Source: Streptomyces lilacinus (GTDB taxonomy: Bacteria; Actinomycetota; Actinomycetes; Streptomycetales; Streptomycetaceae). Taken from it: a stretch of DNA of 7,978 nucleotides. The stretch covers positions 1 to 7,978 of the forward strand of contig KL569461.1 in NCBI GenBank assembly GCA_000715685.1, in the 5' to 3' direction. The notes below the pieces were generated by a model, which saw nothing but the letters and a program-made list of their open reading frames with translations, ran no database searches and was not told the DNA's origin. The translations under genes were made by a program, and so were the position numbers. Numbering within the stretch: position 1 is the first letter of the stretch; each line of letters begins with the position of its first letter. Of the stretch, positions 1-5,957 are shown piece after piece.

Positions 1-36
1 GGCCCACCGCATGGTGCCCGGCGGTGCCGAACCCGC

Positions 37-1416
37 TCACCCCGCAGGGGCACCGCGGCGGGAAAGCCACTGGCCGGCCAGCACCAGCAAGCCGGCGGCG
101 AGCCACAGCGCGCCCACCAGCCGAGCCGCCGCCGAGGCTTCGGCGATAACGGCCACCACCACCCCCAGCCCAACAACCGGCACCACACCGTGCCGCCAAA
201 CCCCCCGCCCCCGGAACCACCCGATCACCGACAGATGCAGCAACGCAAACGCACACAACGCCCCCACATCCACCACCGACACCAGCCGATCCAGCCCGTC
301 CGCCCGCCGCGCCGCCCACACCGCCGCCACCAGCGTCACCGCCGCCGCACCCAGCAGCGCGAGCCGCGGCACCCCCGACCCCCGGTCGACCTTCGCCAGA
401 AGGCCCGGCAGGCGCCGGTCCCGGGCCATCGCGAAGAGCAGGCGGCCGGCCGCCGCCTGCCCGGCCAGTGCCGCGAACGCCGCGCCGAGCGCCTTGCTCG
501 CGGCGACCAGGTCGTGCAGCCACGGTCCCGTCGCCGCGTCGACCGTGTCGTAGAAGGCCGCCCCCTGCCGGGCCGGCTCCGCCGCCAGGTCCGCCGCCGA
601 CATCGGCGCGAGCAGGGCGGCGAGATAGGTCTGGACGAAGAACAGCGTCCCCGCCACCGCCAGGCACGTCAGGACCGCGCGGGCCACCTTCTCCGAGCCG
701 CCCGCCGACTCCTCCGCGAAGGCGGCGATCGCGTCGAAGCCCAGGTACGACAGCACCGCCACCGACACCGCCCCCAGCACCGCGCGCACCGTGCCCGCGT
801 CGAAGGCGCCCTCCCCGGTCAGCGGCGCGAGCCAGCCGCGCCGCGCCCCGTCCTGCGCCAGCGCGACCGCGGCCGCCACCACGAAGACGGCCAGCACCGC
901 GAGCTCCATGGCCAGCACCAGGAAGCCGGCGAGCGCGGCGGCGCGTACGCCCCACAGGTTCAGGCCGGTGGTCAGGAGCACCGCGATCGCCGTACACACC
1001 CACTGCGGGACCGCCGGCACCAGCGCGTGCATGGCGATGCCGGAGAAGAGGTAGGCGACCGCCGGGATGAGCAGGTAGTCGAGCATCGCCATCCACCCGG
1101 CGACGAAGCCCGCCCCCTCGCCCAGCCCCAGCCGCGCGTAGGTGTAGACCGAGCCGGCCTGCGGGGCGACCCGCACCATCTGCGCGTACGAGTACGCGGT
1201 GAACGCCATCGCGAGCGTCGCCACCACGTACACCAGCGCCACCGCGCCGTGCGCCTTCGCGCCCAGCGTGCCGAAGATCCCGACCGGCGCCATGGGCGCG
1301 ATGAAGAGCAGACCGTAGACGACCAGATCGCGGAACGAGAGCGTCCGGCGGAGGGACCGGTCACCGAACGGCGGAGGCACCGACGGCGGGTCGGCGGGCG
1401 TCGCGGATGGGGCCAT
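37..1416 (-). CDS. APC-family amino-acid/polyamine permease
   Basis: This is a 459-residue integral membrane transporter of the amino acid-polyamine-organocation superfamily, predicted to bring amino acids or related amines across the cytoplasmic membrane. The substrate cannot be read from sequence. It is almost entirely hydrophobic helices after a proline-rich cytoplasmic N-terminus (residues 1-28). The glycine-containing first helix reads [11 protein letters not shown] (39-49). It also has an [14 protein letters not shown] stretch (84-97) typical of YfnA-like permeases, the helix-6 segment [14 protein letters not shown] (224-237), and [13 protein letters not shown] (325-337). About 12 hydrophobic segments fit the usual fold and length. 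The open frame runs far upstream, opposite ispH, but the ATG at 1416 begins the family-like N-terminus and lies 6 nt after a possible -10 box, so I chose it. It is divergent from ispH across 75 bp. The family is secure; the substrate is unknown. Confidence 0.93.
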   Translation of the reverse strand: MAPSATPADPPSVPPPFGDRSLRRTLSFRDLVVYGLLFIAPMAPVGIFGTLGAKAHGAVALVYVVATLAMAFTAYSYAQMVRVAPQAGSVYTYARLGLGEGAGFVAGWMAMLDYLLIPAVAYLFSGIAMHALVPAVPQWVCTAIAVLLTTGLNLWGVRAAALAGFLVLAMELAVLAVFVVAAAVALAQDGARRGWLAPLTGEGAFDAGTVRAVLGAVSVAVLSYLGFDAIAAFAEESAGGSEKVARAVLTCLAVAGTLFFVQTYLAALLAPMSAADLAAEPARQGAAFYDTVDAATGPWLHDLVAASKALGAAFAALAGQAAAGRLLFAMARDRRLPGLLAKVDRGSGVPRLALLGAAAVTLVAAVWAARRADGLDRLVSVVDVGALCAFALLHLSVIGWFRGRGVWRHGVVPVVGLGVVVAVIAEASAAARLVGALWLAAGLLVLAGQWLSRRGAPAG

Positions 1417-1422
1417 GTCGTC

Positions 1423-1428
1423 AGTATT
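1423..1428 (-). promoter_or_regulatory. Possible -10 box of the permease (leaderless start)
   Basis: On the minus strand AATACT is followed by six bases and then the permease ATG. There is no Shine-Dalgarno sequence before that ATG. The match to TAnnnT is imperfect at its first base and no -35 is visible, so this is the weakest of the leaderless-type promoters here. Confidence 0.3.
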
Positions 1429-1478
1429 CGGGCGGCCGCGGCGCCCGGCGGGCGGGCCACGCCGGTGGTCCGGGCCCT

Positions 1479-1484
1479 TACGAT
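1479..1484 (+). promoter_or_regulatory. Candidate -10 box for a leaderless ispH transcript
   Basis: TACGAT matches the actinobacterial -10 pattern TAnnnT. Its end is 7 nt before the ATG at 1492, so transcription would begin at or next to the start codon. No purine-rich ribosome binding site precedes either ATG, and no convincing -35 is seen. The box overlaps the alternative ATG at 1483, which argues for the 1492 start. Confidence 0.5.
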
Positions 1485-1491
1485 GGACGGC

Positions 1492-2511
1492 ATGACTGCC
1501 ACTCCCGCCCGCAAGGTCCTGCTCGCCGCCCCCCGTGGCTACTGCGCGGGTGTGGACCGTGCCGTCATCGCCGTCGAGAAGGCCCTCGAGCAGTACGGCG
1601 CGCCCGTCTACGTACGCCACGAGATCGTGCACAACAAGTACGTGGTGAAGACGTTGGAGAAGAAGGGCGCCATCTTCGTCGACGAGACCGAAGAGGTGCC
1701 CGAGGGCAACATCGTCATCTTCTCCGCGCACGGCGTGGCCCCCGTGGTCCACGAGGAGGCCGCGCGCGGCAAGCTGGCCACGATCGACGCCACGTGCCCC
1801 CTGGTGACCAAGGTCCACAAGGAGGCCATCCGCTTCGCCAAGGAGGACTACGACATCCTCCTGATCGGTCACGAGGGCCACGAGGAGGTCATCGGCACCA
1901 GCGGCGAGGCGCCGGACCACATCACCCTCGTCGACGGCCCGGACGACGTGGCGAACGTCGAGGTCCGCGACCCGGACAAGGTCGTCTGGCTCTCCCAGAC
2001 CACCCTCTCCGTGGACGAGACGATGGAGACGGTCGACGCCCTCAAGGGCCGCTTCCCCAACCTCCTCTCCCCGCCCAGCGACGACATCTGCTACGCCACG
2101 CAGAACCGCCAGATCGCGGTCAAGCAGATGGGCGCCGAGGCCGACCTCGTCATCGTCGTCGGCTCCAAGAACTCCTCGAACTCCGTCCGCCTCGTCGAGG
2201 TCGCCCTCGGCGCCGGCGCGCGCGACGCCCACCTGGTGGACTACGCCGAGGAGATCGACGAGGCCTGGCTCGAGGGCGTCTCGACGGTCGGCGTGACCTC
2301 GGGCGCCTCGGTGCCGGAGATCCTCGTCCAGGGCGTGCTGGACTGGCTGGCCCAGCGCGGCTTCGAGGACGTCGAGGTGGTCAAGGCCGCCGAGGAGTCC
2401 ATCACCTTCTCGCTCCCCAAGGAGCTGCGCCGCGACCTGCGCGCCGAGGCCGCCACGCTCAAGGGCTCCGCCGACAAGGCCACCGCCGGCAACGGCTCCG
2501 CCGAGGGGTGA
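1492..2511 (+). CDS. ispH: 4-hydroxy-3-methylbut-2-enyl diphosphate reductase (IspH/LytB)
   Basis: IspH is the last enzyme of the MEP pathway. It reductively dehydrates HMBPP to a mixture of IPP and DMAPP using an iron-sulfur cluster in the cytosol. The 339-residue product has the family signature [12 protein letters not shown] near the N-terminus. The three cluster cysteines are visible: C18, C102 (in [11 protein letters not shown]) and C200 (in ICYATQNRQ). H47, H80, H130 and E132 (HEGHEEVIG) correspond to the substrate-binding histidines and catalytic glutamate of the E. coli enzyme, and [10 protein letters not shown] carries the diphosphate-binding Asn/Ser residues. A charged C-terminal tail of about 30 residues after KELRRDL extends past the catalytic core. 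An ATG at 1483 is in frame, but it lies inside the likely -10 box, so 1492 is preferred. The gene is divergent from the permease, and ppgK begins 29 bp downstream. Confidence 0.97.
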   Translation: MTATPARKVLLAAPRGYCAGVDRAVIAVEKALEQYGAPVYVRHEIVHNKYVVKTLEKKGAIFVDETEEVPEGNIVIFSAHGVAPVVHEEAARGKLATIDATCPLVTKVHKEAIRFAKEDYDILLIGHEGHEEVIGTSGEAPDHITLVDGPDDVANVEVRDPDKVVWLSQTTLSVDETMETVDALKGRFPNLLSPPSDDICYATQNRQIAVKQMGAEADLVIVVGSKNSSNSVRLVEVALGAGARDAHLVDYAEEIDEAWLEGVSTVGVTSGASVPEILVQGVLDWLAQRGFEDVEVVKAAEESITFSLPKELRRDLRAEAATLKGSADKATAGNGSAEG

Positions 2512-2528
2512 CCGCCGCCGCCACGCCG

Positions 2529-2534
2529 TAGCGT
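2529..2534 (+). promoter_or_regulatory. Candidate -10 box for a leaderless ppgK transcript
   Basis: TAGCGT fits TAnnnT and is followed by GGCGGT and then the ppgK ATG. There is no Shine-Dalgarno sequence in the 29-bp gap after ispH. This spacing suggests ppgK has its own leaderless transcript in addition to any readthrough from ispH. No -35 is recognisable. Confidence 0.45.
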
Positions 2535-2540
2535 GGCGGT

Positions 2541-3299
2541 ATGAACGTATTCGGCGTGGACATCGGCGGATCGGGCATCAAGGGCGCTCCGGTGGACCTG
2601 GAGCGCGGTGAGATCGCGGAGGAGCGCTTCAAGGTGCTCACTCCGCGTCCGGCCACCCCGGAGGCGGTCGCGGAGGCCGTACGGCAGGTGGTCGAGCACT
2701 TCGGCCCGCCGCGGGGCTCGGTCGGCGCGACCTTCCCGGGCGTCGTGGTCGACGGCACGACCCGGACCGCCGCCAATGTCGACAAGGGCTGGATCGGCCA
2801 GGACGCCGCCGAGCTGCTCGGCGGGGCCGTCGGCGTACCGGTGACCCTGCTGAACGACGCCGACGCGGCCGGGCTGGCCGAGATGACGTACGGCGCGGGC
2901 AAGGGCCGTACGGGCACGGTGATCGTGCTGACCTTCGGCACGGGCATCGGCAGCGCGGTCTTCACGGGCGGCCGGCTGGTGCCCAACACCGAGCTGGGCC
3001 ATCTGGAGCTGCGCGGCCACGACGCCGAGACCCGGGCCTCCACCCGGGCCAAGGACGAGGAGGGCCTCAACTGGGACCGCTGGGCCAAGCGGGTCGGGCG
3101 GTACCTCGCCCATGTGGAGATGCTCTTCTCGCCCGAGCTGTTCGTGATCGGCGGCGGCGTCAGCCGCAAGGCGGAGAAGTTCCTGCCGCTGCTCGAGGGC
3201 GTCAGCGCCGAGGTCGTCCCCGCGCGTCTCCAGAACAACGCGGGGATCGTGGGGGCCGCGATGGCTGCTGCCGCCGCCGCTCCCGTCGTCGCCGCGTGA
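2541..3299 (+). CDS. ppgK: Polyphosphate glucokinase (ROK family)
   Basis: This enzyme phosphorylates glucose to glucose 6-phosphate, using inorganic polyphosphate (often also ATP) as donor. It links polyphosphate stores to glycolysis in the cytosol. The 252-residue product is the usual length for actinobacterial PpgK. It starts with the phosphate-binding loop VFGVDIGGSGIKGA (3-16). TFPGVV (64-69) and LLNDADAAGLAE (103-114) follow, the latter holding the expected catalytic base D106. Then come the second phosphate loop LTFGTGIGSA (130-139), ELGHLEL (151-157) and the FVIGGGVSR segment (201-209). The CxCGxxGCxE zinc motif of ROK repressors and many glucokinases is absent, as in known polyphosphate glucokinases. 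From memory, the S. coelicolor counterpart SCO5059 was characterised as a polyphosphate glucokinase. The final 98 bp overlap the convergent membrane-protein gene. Confidence 0.93.
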   Translation: MNVFGVDIGGSGIKGAPVDLERGEIAEERFKVLTPRPATPEAVAEAVRQVVEHFGPPRGSVGATFPGVVVDGTTRTAANVDKGWIGQDAAELLGGAVGVPVTLLNDADAAGLAEMTYGAGKGRTGTVIVLTFGTGIGSAVFTGGRLVPNTELGHLELRGHDAETRASTRAKDEEGLNWDRWAKRVGRYLAHVEMLFSPELFVIGGGVSRKAEKFLPLLEGVSAEVVPARLQNNAGIVGAAMAAAAAAPVVAA

Positions 3300-3795
3300 T
3301 CAGCGCGATCCGGCGGACGAGCGCGATCAGGGCGGCCAGCAGGGTGCCGGAGTAGAGCCAGCCCGCATTCAGCGACAGCAGGGTGACCAGGCTCATGAGC
3401 CGCCCGAGCCAGCCGCCCGTGCCGTCGCACAGGGGCACGGCGCCCACCGCGTAGGCGATGGGCACGCTCACGGGCGCGGTCATCAGCTCGGCGGGCCGCA
3501 CCCACAGCGCGCAGGCGGCGCTGGCGAGCAGGAAGAAGACCCCGTACACCCGCGGCGAGCAGCCGACGAGCGAGTCCAGGGCGCCGATGGTGAGCATGCT
3601 CAGCGTGGTGAGGAGCCCGCTGCCCAGGCCGGTCAGCCGGGCGGCCGGCAGCCGGGTGAACGCCCCGGGCGCGCGGCCGGGGCGGGTGCCCCGGTCGTCG
3701 TCGCCGCGGCGCTGTCCGACGGGTGCGGCGGGGCGGGGCACGGGGGACCCGCGGCGGACCTTGCGCTGGGGGATACGCGTGCTCGGTTGCTCCAC
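3202..3795 (-). CDS. Small membrane protein, DUF6542-like
   Basis: This is a 197-residue protein of unknown function. I believe it is the DUF6542-type membrane protein usually found next to ppgK and ychF in streptomycetes. Residues 1-50 are basic, proline-rich and probably cytoplasmic. The middle holds about four hydrophobic segments (roughly 55-77, 82-99, 104-122 and 132-167). The tail from 168 is strongly basic with many arginines. The GTG at 3795 is chosen because it follows a good -10 box by 6 nt. It is convergent with ppgK and overlaps its last 98 bp, so the basic tail is read antisense to the Ala-rich end of PpgK. It is divergent from ychF. No catalytic motif is visible. Its neighbours are essential or central-metabolism genes, but this does not reveal its job. 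Confidence 0.75.
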   Translation of the reverse strand: MEQPSTRIPQRKVRRGSPVPRPAAPVGQRRGDDDRGTRPGRAPGAFTRLPAARLTGLGSGLLTTLSMLTIGALDSLVGCSPRVYGVFFLLASAACALWVRPAELMTAPVSVPIAYAVGAVPLCDGTGGWLGRLMSLVTLLSLNAGWLYSGTLLAALIALVRRIALITRRRRERRRQQPSRPPRSPRCSGDARGRPRR

Positions 3796-3801
3796 GCGAC
3801 C

Positions 3802-3807
3802 AAACTA
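3802..3807 (-). promoter_or_regulatory. Candidate -10 box for a leaderless DUF6542-like transcript
   Basis: On the minus strand TAGTTT is followed by GGTCGC and then the GTG start at 3795. It is a clear TAnnnT match with 6-nt spacing and no ribosome binding site. No -35 was found. Confidence 0.5.
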
Positions 3808-3911
3808 GGCAGGGCGACGCGGGGAATCCGGCGTTGGACACGCCGTTTGCGCCACCTTGGGCATGCGTTCGAGGAATCGTCCGTCAGGGGCGGGTGTGCG
3901 GCATCGACCCG

Positions 3912-3917
3912 TAGACT
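3912..3917 (+). promoter_or_regulatory. Possible -10 box of ychF
   Basis: TAGACT is a good actinobacterial -10 match in the 187-bp gap between the divergent DUF6542-like and ychF genes. It would give ychF a leader of about 60 nt, unlike its leaderless-type neighbours. No TTGAC-like -35 is present at 16-18 bp. Confidence 0.4.
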
Positions 3918-3967
3918 GGTGGACCGGCCGCGTCACGGGGCGCGGAAGCCTTTACCTACGGGATCAA

Positions 3968-3974
3968 CGGGAAG
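3968..3974 (+). promoter_or_regulatory. Ribosome binding site supporting the ychF GTG start
   Basis: CGGGAAG lies 8 nt before the GTG at 3983 and is the only purine-rich match nearby. It supports this GTG over longer in-frame starts, which would add about 42 residues not found in YchF proteins. Confidence 0.5.
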
Positions 3975-3982
3975 ACTGTCAC

Positions 3983-5071
3983 GTGTCGCTCACGATCGGA
4001 ATCGTCGGTCTGCCGAATGTCGGCAAGTCGACCCTGTTCAACGCCCTGACCAAGAACGACGTGCTGGCGGCCAACTACCCGTTCGCCACCATCGAGCCCA
4101 ACGTGGGCGTCGTCGGTGTCCCGGACGCCCGGCTCACCAAGCTCGCCGAGATCTTCGGCTCGCAGAAGATCCTGCCCGCCACCGTCGACTTCGTCGACAT
4201 CGCCGGCATCGTGCGCGGCGCCTCCGAGGGCGAGGGCCTGGGCAACAAGTTCCTCGCGAACATCCGTGAGTCCGACGCGATCTGCCAGGTCATCCGCGCC
4301 TTCAAGGACGAGAACGTCGTCCACGTCGACGGCAAGGTCTCGCCCAAGGACGACATCGAGACCATCAACACCGAGCTGATCCTCGCCGACCTGCAGACCA
4401 TCGAGAAGGTCCTGCCGCGCCTGCAGAAGGAAATGCGGATCAAGAAGGACGTCGCGCCGAAGGTCGCGGCCGTCGAGGCGGCGAAGGAGATCCTGGAGAA
4501 GGGCGAGACGCTCTTCTCGGCGGGCATCGTCCAGGGCTCCGGCAACGAGGAGCTCCTGCACGACCTCCACCTGCTCACCACCAAGCCGTTCCTCTACGTC
4601 TTCAACGTGGACGAGGAGGAGCTGTCGGACGAGGCCTTCAAGGACGAGCAGCGCGCCCTGGTCGCCCCCGCCGAGGCCATCTTCCTCAACGCCAAGCTGG
4701 AGGCCGACCTCGCCGAGCTGGACGAGGACGAGGCCCTCGAGCTGCTCCAGTCCGTCGGCCAGGACGAGCCGGGCCTGGCCACGCTGGCCCGCGTCGGCTT
4801 CGACACCCTCGGCCTGCAGACCTATCTGACGGCCGGCCCCAAGGAGTCCCGCGCCTGGACCATCAAGAAGGGCGCCACGGCCCCCGAGGCCGCCGGTGTG
4901 ATCCACACCGACTTCCAGAAGGGCTTCATCAAGGCCGAGGTCATCTCCTTCGAGGACCTCGTCGCCACCGGCTCCGTCGCCGAGGCCCGCTCCGCCGGCA
5001 AGGCGCGCATGGAGGGCAAGGACTACGTGATGGCCGACGGCGACGTGGTGGAGTTCCGCTTCAACGTCTGA
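3983..5071 (+). CDS. ychF: Redox-regulated ATPase YchF/OLA1
   Basis: YchF is a universally conserved TRAFAC-class P-loop protein that prefers ATP to GTP and associates with ribosomes. It is linked to translation and stress responses. The 362-residue length is standard. The P-loop GLPNVGKST (9-17) has a hydrophobic residue after the first Gly, as in HAS-type GTPases. The G2 region NYPFATIEPN (31-40) and G3 DIAGIVRGAS (72-81) follow, with the family hallmark GEGLGNKFL (83-91). The usual NKxD is replaced by NVDE (208-211), the NxxE motif associated with ATP specificity. A coiled-coil-like helical region spans about 125-175, and a C-terminal TGS domain about 275-360 ends in FRFNV. The GTG start gives the standard N-terminus MSLTIGIVG. 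The last 19 bp are repeated 852 bp downstream, which may mark an integration site. Confidence 0.97.
   Translation: MSLTIGIVGLPNVGKSTLFNALTKNDVLAANYPFATIEPNVGVVGVPDARLTKLAEIFGSQKILPATVDFVDIAGIVRGASEGEGLGNKFLANIRESDAICQVIRAFKDENVVHVDGKVSPKDDIETINTELILADLQTIEKVLPRLQKEMRIKKDVAPKVAAVEAAKEILEKGETLFSAGIVQGSGNEELLHDLHLLTTKPFLYVFNVDEEELSDEAFKDEQRALVAPAEAIFLNAKLEADLAELDEDEALELLQSVGQDEPGLATLARVGFDTLGLQTYLTAGPKESRAWTIKKGATAPEAAGVIHTDFQKGFIKAEVISFEDLVATGSVAEARSAGKARMEGKDYVMADGDVVEFRFNV
5053..5071 (+). repeat. Left copy of ychF 3'-end repeat (putative attL core)
   Basis: The final 19 bases of ychF, encoding F-R-F-N-V-stop, match 5905-5923 at 16 of 19 positions. The last nine bases (AACGTCTGA) are identical. 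No similarity continues upstream of the 19 bp, so this is not a long gene duplication. I infer a recombination core in which the identical 9 bp would be the exchange region. Confidence 0.5.
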
Positions 5072-5119
5072 GCGGATGAAATAACACCACGTCACTGGCG
5101 TGGCAAACATGCAGGTCAG

Positions 5120-5151
5120 AAGGGGTCGGACTCTGTCGAGTCCGACCCCTT
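5120..5151. terminator. Bidirectional hairpin terminator between ychF and the toxin gene
   Basis: Fourteen perfectly paired bases (arms 5120-5133 and 5138-5151) enclose the loop TGTC. The stem begins AAGGGGTCGG and ends in CCCCTT. It lies 48 bp after the ychF stop and downstream of the convergent toxin gene, so it can serve both. There is no long U-tract, which is normal for streptomycetes. It closely resembles the hairpin at 5958-5989, and both are followed by CGTCGT. Confidence 0.85.
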
Positions 5152-5157
5152 CGTCGT

Positions 5158-5181
5158 CACCGTGCTGGATGGGTGCTGGAT
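5158..5181 (+). repeat. Left GTGCTGGAT repeat pair
   Basis: Two GTGCTGGAT units start at 5162 and 5173, 11 bp or one helical turn apart. The whole 24-bp block matches 5833-5856 at 23 positions. It lies between the terminator and the toxin stop codon, about 90 bp from the left core repeat. Direct repeats at one-turn spacing are typical of protein-binding sites; arm-type integrase sites are my inference. Confidence 0.7.
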
Positions 5182-5205
5182 ATTCTGACGTGGGCTCAGC
5201 CGCAA

Positions 5206-5469
5206 TCAGGTCTCGTAAACAGTGGACCGGTGTCCCACGTGAACGACCCAGATCACCAGCTCTCCGTTGTCGATCGTGTAGACGACGCGGTAGTCGCCGA
5301 CGCGCAGACGGCGTCGTTCGGGCTGGGACACGAGTGCGGTGGTGTTGAAGCCGAGAGGGTCGGTCTCCAGCTCGGTCAGCTTGGCCAGGATGCGCAGCGC
5401 CATGTCGCGGGGGATCTTCCGAAGCTCGGCCTGCGCCTCGGGGCGGAAGACGGTTCGGTACTCACTCAC
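5206..5469 (-). CDS. RelE/ParE-superfamily toxin (mRNA interferase type)
   Basis: This 87-residue protein has the compact fold signature of RelE-type toxins, which cut mRNA at the ribosomal A-site and are neutralised by a cognate antitoxin. It opens with YRTVFRPEAQAELRKIP (4-20), the strand followed by a basic helix. The core RRRLRVGDYRVVYTID (52-67) and the C-terminal VVHVGHRSTVY (75-85) supply the conserved Arg and His positions typical of active RelE toxins. The GTG start overlaps the antitoxin stop by 8 nt (GTGAGTGA), indicating translational coupling. The gene is convergent with ychF. The family call is firm. RelE mRNA interferase is preferred over ParE gyrase inhibitor because of the Phd/YefM partner and the R-rich RVGDYRVVY motif, but sequence alone does not settle this. 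Confidence 0.9.
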   Translation of the reverse strand: MSEYRTVFRPEAQAELRKIPRDMALRILAKLTELETDPLGFNTTALVSQPERRRLRVGDYRVVYTIDNGELVIWVVHVGHRSTVYET

Positions 5470-5731
5470 CGCGTGCCAGCGTCTCCCTCATGATGTCCTC
5501 GATCGGGATGCCGGGCGCGGGGTTGGCCATGCGCTCGTCGATGATCCGATTGATCTCGCGCTCTTCCCACTCCTGGTACTTGCGCAGCACCTCGATGGAG
5601 ACGACGGCGGCGACTTCCTTGCCTCGGCGGGTGATGACCGTGGGCACGTCGTCGCGGTCTGCACGCTCCACGACTTCCGCCAAGTGCGCGCGCACGTCGC
5701 GGATGGACTCTATGGGCAGCGGCTGTGTCAT
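5462..5731 (-). CDS. Phd/YefM-family antitoxin
   Basis: This 89-residue antitoxin would bind and inactivate the RelE-type toxin encoded immediately downstream and repress their shared promoter. The N-terminal half IESIRDVRAHLAEVVERAD (8-26), VPTVITRRGKEVAAVVSIEVL (from 29) has the Phd/YefM DNA-binding and dimerisation pattern. That pattern is a short helix pair, then a beta hairpin containing ITRRGKEVAAVVS. The acidic C-terminal part (about 50-89, EWEEREINRIIDERM and onward) is the expected toxin-wrapping tail. An in-frame extension of 67 codons upstream lacks family similarity. The ATG at 5731 follows a -10 box by 7 nt and begins the family-like N-terminus, so it was chosen. It overlaps the toxin by 8 nt. 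Confidence 0.92.
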   Translation of the reverse strand: MTQPLPIESIRDVRAHLAEVVERADRDDVPTVITRRGKEVAAVVSIEVLRKYQEWEEREINRIIDERMANPAPGIPIEDIMRETLARGE

Positions 5732-5738
5732 GCGCTCA

Positions 5739-5767
5739 AGCGTACCGAGTGTCTCATGTGTACACAA
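5739..5767 (-). promoter_or_regulatory. Toxin-antitoxin operon promoter, leaderless
   Basis: On the minus strand a -35 element TTGTGT is separated by exactly 17 bp from a -10 TACGCT. The -10 is followed by 7 nt and the antitoxin ATG. This is the best complete promoter in the window. The spacing predicts transcription beginning at or beside the start codon, with no Shine-Dalgarno sequence. Confidence 0.6.
5757..5766. promoter_or_regulatory. Putative autoregulatory operator TGTGTACACA
   Basis: This is a perfect 10-bp palindrome with TGTACA at its centre, lying across the -35 hexamer of the toxin-antitoxin promoter. The E. coli YefM operator is known to use a TGTACA core, so binding here by the YefM-type antitoxin would block RNA polymerase. 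The palindrome is visible in the sequence; the binding is inferred from the family. Confidence 0.6.
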
Positions 5768-5807
5768 CAGGCCATGGTGTTGGGCGGACCCACCTCGGCG
5801 CGGTCGT

Positions 5808-5825
5808 GTGCTGGATGTGCTGGAC
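5808..5825 (+). repeat. Tandem GTGCTGGAT/GTGCTGGAC repeat
   Basis: Two 9-bp units are directly adjacent upstream of the antitoxin promoter. They belong to the same family as the pairs at 5162-5181 and 5837-5856, but without the 2-bp spacer. Confidence 0.6.
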
Positions 5826-5832
5826 GAACGCG

Positions 5833-5856
5833 CACCGTGCTGGATCGGTGCTGGAT
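5833..5856 (+). repeat. Right GTGCTGGAT repeat pair
   Basis: Units start at 5837 and 5848, again 11 bp apart. The 24-bp block differs from 5158-5181 only at 5846 (C instead of G). It ends 58 bp before the right 9-bp core, a distance compatible with an arm-type integrase site. Confidence 0.7.
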
Positions 5857-5904
5857 GGGCGCTTTGAGAAGCGTGTTTTCGCAGGTCGGAGCCCTGCGTC
5901 GAAG

Positions 5905-5923
5905 GTTCAGGTTTAACGTCTGA
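5905..5923 (+). repeat. Right copy of ychF 3'-end repeat (putative attR core)
   Basis: This copy reads as F-R-F-N-V-stop in the same sense as the ychF tail. It uses AGG and TTT, which are rare in this genome, instead of CGC and TTC. All three differences from 5053-5071 are synonymous. There is no ychF-like sequence before it. A strong hairpin follows within 35 bp, as behind ychF. Confidence 0.5.
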
Positions 5924-5957
5924 CCGCTTCAAACGGCTGATCGCGCACGCACGCTAC

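Larger units (their letters stand above)
5072..5923. mobile_element. Putative 0.85-kb integrated remnant carrying a toxin-antitoxin operon
   Basis: The interval is bounded by two copies of the ychF 3' end. Just inside each edge it has GTGCTGGAT repeats (5162-5181 and 5808-5856), and in the middle a complete toxin-antitoxin operon. This arrangement resembles an element inserted at a gene 3' end by a tyrosine recombinase. The crossover would lie in the 9-bp core, leaving the host reading frame intact, with arm-type integrase sites on both sides. No integrase, excisionase or replication gene is present, so it would be a remnant or a cis-mobilisable element. The repeats are seen directly; the mobility is inference. 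Alternatives are a segmental duplication of the ychF tail and terminator followed by divergence, or chance similarity of the short core. Confidence 0.4.

Noticed and set aside
1417..2232. Upstream extension of the permease frame, opposite ispH (about 270 codons)
   Set aside because: It is the antisense shadow of ispH and has a repetitive Val/Asp/Gly-rich composition. The permease N-terminus is normal from 1416.
3956..5110. 384-codon minus-strand frame opposite ychF
   Set aside because: It is rich in Leu, Val, Gly and Asp, as expected for the complement of a high-GC3 gene. It has no recognisable domain, and ychF is certain.
5808..5856. CRISPR-like array from the GTGCTGGAT repeats
   Set aside because: Units are 9 bp with spacers of 0-12 bp, far too short for a CRISPR array, and no cas gene is present.
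5339..5923. Plus-strand 194-codon frame ending in F-R-F-N-V
   Set aside because: Most of it is antisense to the toxin and antitoxin genes. Only its final residues resemble YchF, so it is not a gene, though the ending is useful evidence for the duplicated tail.
5860..5925. tRNA gene or tRNA 3' fragment as integration target
   Set aside because: I looked for a T-arm and acceptor pairing around GAAGGTTCAGG but found no cloverleaf. The match to the ychF tail explains the site better.
5732..5932. 67-codon upstream extension of the antitoxin
   Set aside because: Low-complexity Ser/Arg/His sequence without Phd/YefM similarity. It would run across the promoter, the palindrome and the repeats.
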